From an uncultured Collinsella sp. (GTDB taxonomy: Bacteria > Actinomycetota > Coriobacteriia > Coriobacteriales > Coriobacteriaceae): a stretch of DNA of 9,566 bases. The notes under the pieces were generated by a model, which saw only the letters and a program-made list of their open reading frames with translations, had not been told where the DNA came from and searched no databases. The translations under genes were made by a program, and so were the position numbers. Below, piece by piece: positions 5,586-9,566 of the stretch. Numbering within the stretch: the first letter of the stretch is position 1; each line of letters opens with the position of its first letter. The stretch lies in assembly GCA_902488525.1 (NCBI GenBank), contig CABTWP010000060.1, positions 1 to 9,566 of the forward strand, read 5' to 3'.

Positions 5586-7247
5586 ATGACCAAGCATGTG
5601 TTCGTAACCGGTGGCGTGGTTTCGTCCCTGGGCAAGGGTATCACCGCGGCCTCGCTGGGCCGTCTGCTCAAGTCGCGTGGCTACAAAGTAACGATGCAGA
5701 AGGCCGACCCGTATCTGAACGTCGACCCCGGTACCATGAGCCCGTTCCAGCATGGTGAGGTCTTCGTTACCGAGGATGGTTACGAGTCCGACCTGGACCT
5801 GGGTCATTACGAGCGCTTTATTGATGAGAACCTGACCCGCGATTCCAACTTTACGACCGGTGCCATCTACAAAAGCTTAATCGCCCGCGAGCGTCGCGGC
5901 GACTTTTTGGGCGGTACCGTGCAGGTGATTCCCCACGTCACCAATGCCATTAAGGACAAGTTCCGCCGCATTGAGGAGCAGACCGGCTCCGATGTGGTCA
6001 TCACCGAGCTGGGCGGCACGATCGGCGACATCGAGTCGCAGCCGTTTGTCGAGGCTATTCGCCAGTACCGCAAGGAGGCCGGCCCCGAGAACGTCTGCTA
6101 CATCCACGTGTCGCTTGTTCCCTATATCGCCGCCGCCCACGAGGTCAAGACCAAGCCCACGCAGCATTCCGTCAAGGAGCTCCGCAGCTTTGGCATCCAG
6201 CCCGATATCATCGTGCTGCGCTCCGACCACCATATCGATGACGCTATCCGCGGAAAGATCGCAAGCTTCTGCGACGTCGACACCGATTGCGTCTTTACCA
6301 ACGAGGACTGCGCGAGCATTTACGATGTTCCGCAGCTGCTTGCCGAGCAGGACTTTGACCTGCGCATTTGCGAGCGCCTGGGTCTGGACCCGCGTGAGCG
6401 CGACATGAGCGAGTGGAACGAGTTCCTGCGCAAACAGAATCACGCCAACCATCACGCCGACAAGGTGAAGATCGCCGTCGTGGGCAAGTACACGCAGCTG
6501 CCCGATGCGTACCTGTCGGTTATCGAGGCCCTGCACCATGCGGGCGTCTTCTACGATCGCCATGTGGACGTCCAGCTGGTCGACGGCGAGAGCCTCGACG
6601 AGCAGAATGTCTCCGAGGTTCTGGGCGACGCCTCGGGCATCCTGGTCCCCGGCGGCTTTGGCAAGCGCGCCCTGGAGGGCAAGATCCTCGCGGCCGAGTT
6701 TGCCCGTGAGCACAAGATTCCGTATCTGGGCATTTGCCTGGGTATGCAGGTGGCCGTGTGCGAATTTGCGCGCAACGTCGTCGGCCTTGCCGGCGCCAGC
6801 TCCTCCGAGTTCGATCCGGATGGCCCGTATAGTGTCATCGATCTAATGAGCTCGCAGGAGGACGTGACCGAGAAGGGCGGCACCATGCGCCTGGGCGCCT
6901 ATCCGTGCAAGCTCGCCGCCGATACCCTCGCTCGCGAGGCATATGGCGAGGAGCTCGTCTACGAGCGTCACCGTCATCGCTTTGAGTTCAACAACGCCTT
7001 CCGCGACCAGCTCGAGGACGCCGGTTTGGTTATCTCGGGCCTGTCGCCCGACGAGCGCCTGGTCGAGATGGTCGAGCTGCCGCGCGACGTGCATCCGTGG
7101 TATGTGGCAACCCAGGCTCATCCCGAGTTCAAGAGCCGTCCGACCAACCCGCAGCCGCTGTTCCGCGAGTTCGTGCGCGCTTCGATCGGCCAGCACGAGG
7201 GTGTCGACCGTCTGCAGGTGACGCCCATGAACCTCGCTACGGACTAA
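5586..7247 (+). CDS. pyrG: CTP synthase (glutamine-hydrolysing)
   Basis: CTP synthase aminates UTP to CTP using ATP and glutamine, the last step of pyrimidine nucleotide synthesis, in the cytoplasm. The 553-aa length is normal. The N-terminal synthetase domain opens with the P-loop region VTGGVVSSLGKGITAAS (residues 7-23), followed by QKADPYLNVDPGTMSPFQHGE. A class I glutamine amidotransferase domain begins near residue 290. It contains PGGFGKR and nucleophile Cys384 in GICLGMQ, with His512 and Glu514 in AHPEF completing the triad. The ATG at 5586 has AGG 9 bases upstream and the N-terminus matches the family. The gene probably starts a two-gene operon with the recombinase gene beginning 2 bases after its stop. 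Confidence 0.98.
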   Translation: MTKHVFVTGGVVSSLGKGITAASLGRLLKSRGYKVTMQKADPYLNVDPGTMSPFQHGEVFVTEDGYESDLDLGHYERFIDENLTRDSNFTTGAIYKSLIARERRGDFLGGTVQVIPHVTNAIKDKFRRIEEQTGSDVVITELGGTIGDIESQPFVEAIRQYRKEAGPENVCYIHVSLVPYIAAAHEVKTKPTQHSVKELRSFGIQPDIIVLRSDHHIDDAIRGKIASFCDVDTDCVFTNEDCASIYDVPQLLAEQDFDLRICERLGLDPRERDMSEWNEFLRKQNHANHHADKVKIAVVGKYTQLPDAYLSVIEALHHAGVFYDRHVDVQLVDGESLDEQNVSEVLGDASGILVPGGFGKRALEGKILAAEFAREHKIPYLGICLGMQVAVCEFARNVVGLAGASSSEFDPDGPYSVIDLMSSQEDVTEKGGTMRLGAYPCKLAADTLAREAYGEELVYERHRHRFEFNNAFRDQLEDAGLVISGLSPDERLVEMVELPRDVHPWYVATQAHPEFKSRPTNPQPLFREFVRASIGQHEGVDRLQVTPMNLATD

Positions 7248-7249
7248 GG

Positions 7250-8191
7250 GTGCCGGCGAATAAGGAACATACCGAAGCTACTCCCTCGTCGCCCGCTGTG
7301 GCGGCGGGGGAGTATCTCGATTACCTCGCGGTCGAGCGGGGTTTGGCGCGCAACACGATTGCGGCCTATCGTCGTGACCTGACGACGTACTGCGCCTATC
7401 TGGAGCGGGCGGGTATTGTGTCTTTTGAAGAGGTGACTCGTCAGGTCGTGGAGGGCTTTGTCGCCGACCGTCGCGATGGGGGCTATTCCGATGCCTCGGT
7501 GGAGCGTGCGCTTGCGGCCGTGAAGGGCCTGCATGCCTTTTTGGTGCGCGATGGGGCTGTAGCCCAAAATCCAACGGCGGCGTTGCGCCTGCCTAAAAAG
7601 GCTGAGCGTTTGCCGGAGTATCTATCGGTGGAGGATGTCTCGGCGCTGCTCGATCAAGACTTCCCCGAGGGCGAGATGGGCTTGCGCGACCATGCCATCT
7701 TGGAAGTGCTCTACGGATGCGGTTTGCGTGTGAGCGAGTTGGTGGGGCTCGATGTGGGCGATATCCATATTGACGATGGCTTTGTACTCGTTCGCGGTAA
7801 GGGCTCAAAGGAACGCCTGTCCCCGCTGGTGGGAAGCGCGGCGCGAGCTCTGATGCTCTATGTAACTGAGGGACGTTCTCGCTTGGCGGCCCATGCCCGC
7901 GGAACCGAGACCTCGGCGGTCTTTTTAAATAAGAACGGACGTCGCCTGTCGCGCCAGGCCGTGCATGCGATATGCGAGCGGTATGGGCGTCAGGTGGGGC
8001 TGGTGGGGCTCCATCCCCATACCTTGCGCCACTCCTTTGCCACCCACATGCTCGCGGGCGGTGCCGACTTGCGTGTGCTGCAGGAGATTTTGGGCCATGC
8101 CGATATTTCGACCACGCAGGTCTACACGCATGTCGACCGCACGCAACTGACCGAGGTCTATCTGGCGGCGCATCCGCTGGCGCATCGTTAA
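7250..8191 (+). CDS. xerD: XerD-type site-specific tyrosine recombinase
   Basis: A 313-aa tyrosine recombinase that, with a XerC partner, would resolve chromosome dimers at dif during division. The N-terminal SAM-like core-binding domain (about 16-105) is followed by the catalytic domain. All six active-site residues are visible: Arg160 (GLRVSEL), Lys184 (GKGSKER), His257 and Arg260 (HTLRH), His283 (LGHADIS) and nucleophile Tyr292 (VYTH). Their spacing matches XerD. The start is set at GTG 7250, 2 bases after the pyrG stop, suggesting translational coupling. An internal GTG at 7298 lacks a ribosome-binding site, and extending upstream would only read pyrG in another frame. XerC and XerD are hard to separate by eye; the name is a best guess, and a phage-type integrase is unlikely in this housekeeping setting. 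Confidence 0.9.
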   Translation: MPANKEHTEATPSSPAVAAGEYLDYLAVERGLARNTIAAYRRDLTTYCAYLERAGIVSFEEVTRQVVEGFVADRRDGGYSDASVERALAAVKGLHAFLVRDGAVAQNPTAALRLPKKAERLPEYLSVEDVSALLDQDFPEGEMGLRDHAILEVLYGCGLRVSELVGLDVGDIHIDDGFVLVRGKGSKERLSPLVGSAARALMLYVTEGRSRLAAHARGTETSAVFLNKNGRRLSRQAVHAICERYGRQVGLVGLHPHTLRHSFATHMLAGGADLRVLQEILGHADISTTQVYTHVDRTQLTEVYLAAHPLAHR

Positions 8192-8224
8192 CACATCGCT
8201 GGCCTGCATATTTATAGGTATTTG

Positions 8225-8294
8225 GGGACGGGCCCCAGATTGCTGCGGCGTGCTTTTGCGCGCGCATGGGCAATCTGGGGCCCGTCCCATTTTT
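8225..8294 (+). terminator. REP-like 19-bp palindrome, likely also the xerD terminator
   Basis: GGGACGGGCCCCAGATTGC (8225-8243) pairs perfectly with its complement at 8270-8288. Inside, GCGTGC (8248-8253) pairs with GCGCGC (8258-8263) around TTTT, and TGC/GCA extends this past a bulge. The whole forms a long hairpin with asymmetric bulges. TTTTT follows at 8290-8294, 33 bases after the xerD stop, so it can terminate pyrG-xerD transcripts. Arms of the GGGAC(G/A)GG(C/G)CCC type recall dispersed REP elements mobilised by IS200-like (RAYT) enzymes. Dispersal cannot be tested from one window. Confidence 0.7.
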
Positions 8295-8344
8295 CGCCAC
8301 TTGTCGTCGCGGTGGTGGGCCGCACGTGCCTTGGGTGGGGGAGT

Positions 8345-8373
8345 TTGGGGGCGATGTGAACGCCATGTAAAAT
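8345..8373 (+). promoter_or_regulatory. weak promoter candidate between xerD and mraZ
   Basis: TTGGGG (8345-8350), a 17-base spacer, and TAAAAT (8368-8373) could start a transcript near 8380 that would run into the hairpin at 8416-8449. The -35 is poor, so this is tentative. Confidence 0.25.
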
Positions 8374-8386
8374 GACGCAAAAATCG

Positions 8387-8412
8387 CCTCAAGGTCAACT
8401 TGAAGGTTGAGG
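8387..8412. promoter_or_regulatory. CCTCAA...TTGAGG dyad
   Basis: CCTCAA (8387-8392) and TTGAGG (8407-8412) flank a smaller dyad TCAAG-GTCAA-CTTGA (8389-8403). The left 20 bases resemble MerR/SoxR-type operators (consensus-like CCTCAAGTT...ACTTGAGG). There is no MerR-family gene in the window and no properly spaced promoter around it. Confidence 0.25.
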
Positions 8413-8415
8413 TTG

Positions 8416-8449
8416 AAAGGCGGGGTGCCACAGGTGGCATCCCGCCTTT
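8416..8449 (+). terminator. strong 16-bp hairpin, possible terminator
   Basis: AAAGGCGGG (8416-8424) pairs with CCCGCCTTT (8441-8449), then a G-T pair (8425/8440), then TGCCAC (8426-8431) with GTGGCA (8434-8439) around AG. The stem is nearly perfect, and the TTT end followed by GCTGT gives only a short T tract. The A/T symmetry suits a bidirectional terminator protecting the mraZ promoter from upstream reading. Confidence 0.55.
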
Positions 8450-8454
8450 GCTGT

Positions 8455-8510
8455 AAACACAACATATTGTGTTTTCGAACATATGCTCGGGGGTGTTTTA
8501 CAACATATTG
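8455..8510. promoter_or_regulatory. AACATAT repeats with a perfect dyad and a LexA-like box
   Basis: AACATATTG occurs at 8461-8469 and 8502-8510, and AACATATGC at 8478-8486. The first copy sits in the perfect dyad AAACACAA-CATA-TTGTGTTT (8455-8474). The second sits in CGAACATATGCTCG (8476-8489), which differs at one position from the Gram-positive LexA consensus CGAAC-N4-GTTCG. The region lies 50-100 bases upstream of the mraZ -35 box. Binding by LexA or any other factor is inference. Confidence 0.35.
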
Positions 8511-8549
8511 GGGGTGGAATGGTGGGGCGGGGCGGGGGAAGGGGGGGGG
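8510..8549 (+). other. G tract capable of forming a G-quadruplex
   Basis: The + strand carries GGGGG, TGGAATGGT, then GGGG-C-GGGG-C-GGGGG-AA and nine consecutive Gs (8541-8549). Four or more runs of at least four Gs separated by 1-2 bases meet the strict quadruplex pattern. It ends 7 bases before the -35 box of mraZ. It also contains GGTGG and TGGGG words similar to the TGGG repeats bound by MraZ in other bacteria, but without clear 10-base periodicity. Confidence 0.6.
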
Positions 8550-8556
8550 AAAGGTG

Positions 8557-8585
8557 TTGAAAAATGGGGCGGTTCCCCATATTAT
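8557..8585 (+). promoter_or_regulatory. sigma-A-type promoter of mraZ and the dcw cluster
   Basis: TTGAAA (8557-8562), exactly 17 bases, then TATTAT (8580-8585) give the best-matched promoter in the window. The predicted start is near 8592, leaving a 5' leader of about 60 bases. The spacer holds the dyad ATGGGG-CGGTT-CCCCAT (8564-8580), and a near copy (GGGGTGGTTTCCC, 8603-8615) lies just after the predicted start. Both positions suit a repressor, possibly MraZ itself. Confidence 0.7.
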
Positions 8586-8653
8586 TGATGACGTCGACAG
8601 GCGGGGTGGTTTCCCGCGTACGTGCCATCTGAGTAACCGAGGGGAGGGCGCAC

Positions 8654-9088
8654 ATGGGAATGACTGGTGCATACGAGCGCAATCTCGATGCAAAAGGTCG
8701 TCTATCCCTGCCTGCACCCCTTCGCGAGGAGCTTGGAGAGCACGTTCGCGTGTTTAAAGCCCTGGATGTCGATGCTCTGTACGTGTTCTCTGCCGAGGCC
8801 TTCGATAAGTGGGTCGAAGGACTCTTCGCGGGTCGTGAGGGCCACGAGGGTTTTAACCCGCGTGACATTAATGACCAGAAGCTCATGAGGGCGATCAACA
8901 AGCGCACCACGTCGATGGACGTGGACAGCGCCGGTCGTATCGGTCTTTCCGAGTCTCTCCGCAAGCAGGCGAACCTCGACCGCGAGGTCACGGTTGTGGG
9001 CAACTACGACCACCTTGAGGTTTGGGATCGCGCCGCGGCCGATGAGGACGATGACGATGAGGCCCTGCTGGACCTCTTCTTCTCGTAA
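8654..9088 (+). CDS. mraZ: transcriptional regulator MraZ, first gene of the dcw cluster
   Basis: MraZ is a ring-forming DNA-binding protein of the SpoVT/AbrB-like fold that regulates the division and cell-wall (dcw) gene cluster, usually including its own gene. The 144-aa length is typical. The two half-domains each carry the signature DxxGR: DAKGR at residues 12-16 (in YERNLDAKGRLSLP) and DSAGR at 91-95. The C-terminus is strongly acidic (DEDDDDE). The start at 8654 has GGGGAGGG (8641-8648) just upstream. An in-frame ATG at 8660 is a possible alternative with better spacing. rsmH follows, as in most bacteria. No frame damage is seen. Confidence 0.96.
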   Translation: MGMTGAYERNLDAKGRLSLPAPLREELGEHVRVFKALDVDALYVFSAEAFDKWVEGLFAGREGHEGFNPRDINDQKLMRAINKRTTSMDVDSAGRIGLSESLRKQANLDREVTVVGNYDHLEVWDRAAADEDDDDEALLDLFFS

Positions 9089-9123
9089 GGGCAAGGCACG
9101 GGTAACGGATGGAGCGTGGGATC

Positions 9124-9543
9124 TTGACACAAGAATATCGGCATGAACCTGTCATGCTCGGCGAAGTGCTTGAGTCGCTGCGGCTAAAGAGCGGCTCCGT
9201 TGTCTGCGATTGCACCCTTGGCGGTGCCGGCCATTCGGTAAAGATGGCCGCGCAGGTGGGGGAGACGGGCCTTTTGCTCGGCGTCGATCAGGACGACATG
9301 GCCCTCGAGGCCGCTGGCGCCCGTCTGGACCGCGAGGTTCCCGGCGTTCCGCACCAGCTGCTGAAGGGCAACTTCGGCGACTTGGACGAGCTTCTTTGCT
9401 CGGCCGAGGTGCCCGGGGTCGATGGCTTCCTGTTCGATTTGGGCGTTTCGTCACCGCAACTCGATATCCCTGGCAGGGGCTTTTCGTATAACGAGGACGC
9501 CCCATTGGACATGCGGATGGATCCGGGTAACAACACCTTAAAC
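9124..9543 (+). CDS. rsmH: 16S rRNA m4C1402 methyltransferase RsmH, 3' part missing at contig end
   Basis: RsmH (MraW) N4-methylates C1402 of 16S rRNA using S-adenosylmethionine, acting on the ribosomal decoding centre. About 140 codons of roughly 310 are present. Visible motifs are YRHEPVML at the N-terminus, the SAM-binding DCTLGGAGHS, GVDQDDMAL, DLGVSSPQLD, and RGFSYNEDAPLDMRMD. A TTG start at 9124 is preferred: GGAG at 9111-9114 is 9 bases upstream, and the resulting N-terminus (MTQEYRHEPV) has family-like length. An ATG at 9109 would add five residues but has a weaker site. The frame appears to continue to 9566, but from 9544 it reads artificial adapter, so the biological sequence stops at about 9543. 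The truncation is an assembly edge, not a pseudogene. Confidence 0.95.
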
Positions 9544-9566
9544 AGATCGGAAGAGCACACGTCTGA
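9544..9566 (+). other. Illumina TruSeq adapter remnant at contig end
   Basis: The final 23 bases begin AGATCGGAAGAGCACACGTC and match the start of the standard Illumina TruSeq read-1 3' adapter exactly. This is sequencing read-through left untrimmed in the assembly and not part of the genome. It adds false residues (RSEEHTS) to the rsmH reading frame. Confidence 0.97.

Noticed and set aside
7097..7249. N-terminal extension of the recombinase into pyrG
   Set aside because: The added 51 residues are pyrG read in another frame and have no resemblance to XerD N-termini; the family's normal length fits the GTG at 7250.
8455..8510. A dif-type Xer recombination site near xerD
   Set aside because: The AACATAT repeats are AT-rich, but I cannot fit them to two 11-base arms around a 6-base centre like known dif sites.
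8461..8510. CRISPR-like repeats (three AACATAT copies)
   Set aside because: The repeats are under 10 bases with spacings of 17 and 24 bases and no cas gene, far from any CRISPR array form.
7593..8717. A 374-codon open frame on the - strand across xerD, the intergenic region and mraZ
   Set aside because: It is antisense to two clear genes and gives a Pro/Arg/His-rich low-information protein, typical of a shadow frame in GC-rich DNA.

Overview
The window is a GC-rich stretch ending at a contig edge. Gene content and protein style suggest a member of the Coriobacteriia (Actinomycetota), most likely Collinsella or a close relative. That placement is recognition from memory, not a database result. 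All genes lie on the + strand.

Layout. (1) 1-2845 is an arginine deiminase pathway locus: the 3' end of arginine deiminase (arcA), ornithine carbamoyltransferase (arcB/argF), and a YfcC/ArcD-type membrane transporter. Together they would deiminate arginine to citrulline, phosphorolyse citrulline to ornithine plus carbamoyl phosphate, and probably exchange ornithine for arginine. Carbamate kinase, the ATP-yielding step, is not in the window. Hairpins separate arcA from arcB, and a strong intrinsic terminator followed by a bipartite leader stem separates arcB from the transporter. (2) 2846-3330 is non-coding and unusually dense in inverted repeats: seven hairpins in 280 bases, then a set of GGTGC-type repeats and a perfect -10 box. 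(3) 3331-4812 encodes a DUF1846 protein of unknown function, closed by its own terminator. (4) 5069-5407 encodes a small winged-helix protein, also closed by its own terminator. (5) 5586-8191 holds pyrG (CTP synthase) and, 2 bases downstream, a XerD-type tyrosine recombinase. (6) 8192-8653 is a second complex intergenic region: a REP-like long palindrome that can act as the xerD terminator, a second strong hairpin, a near-consensus LexA-type box among AACATAT repeats, a G-quadruplex-capable G tract, and a good sigma-A promoter flanked by two near-identical small dyads. (7) 8654 to the end is the start of the division/cell-wall (dcw) cluster: mraZ and the 5' part of rsmH.

The last 23 bases (9544-9566) match the Illumina TruSeq read-through adapter. 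They are artificial, so true genomic sequence ends at about 9543 inside rsmH.

The genes are ordinary housekeeping and catabolic genes. No new defence, mobile or biosynthetic system is visible. What deserves attention lies between genes: the hairpin array after the transporter, the structured transporter leader, and the regulatory region in front of mraZ.
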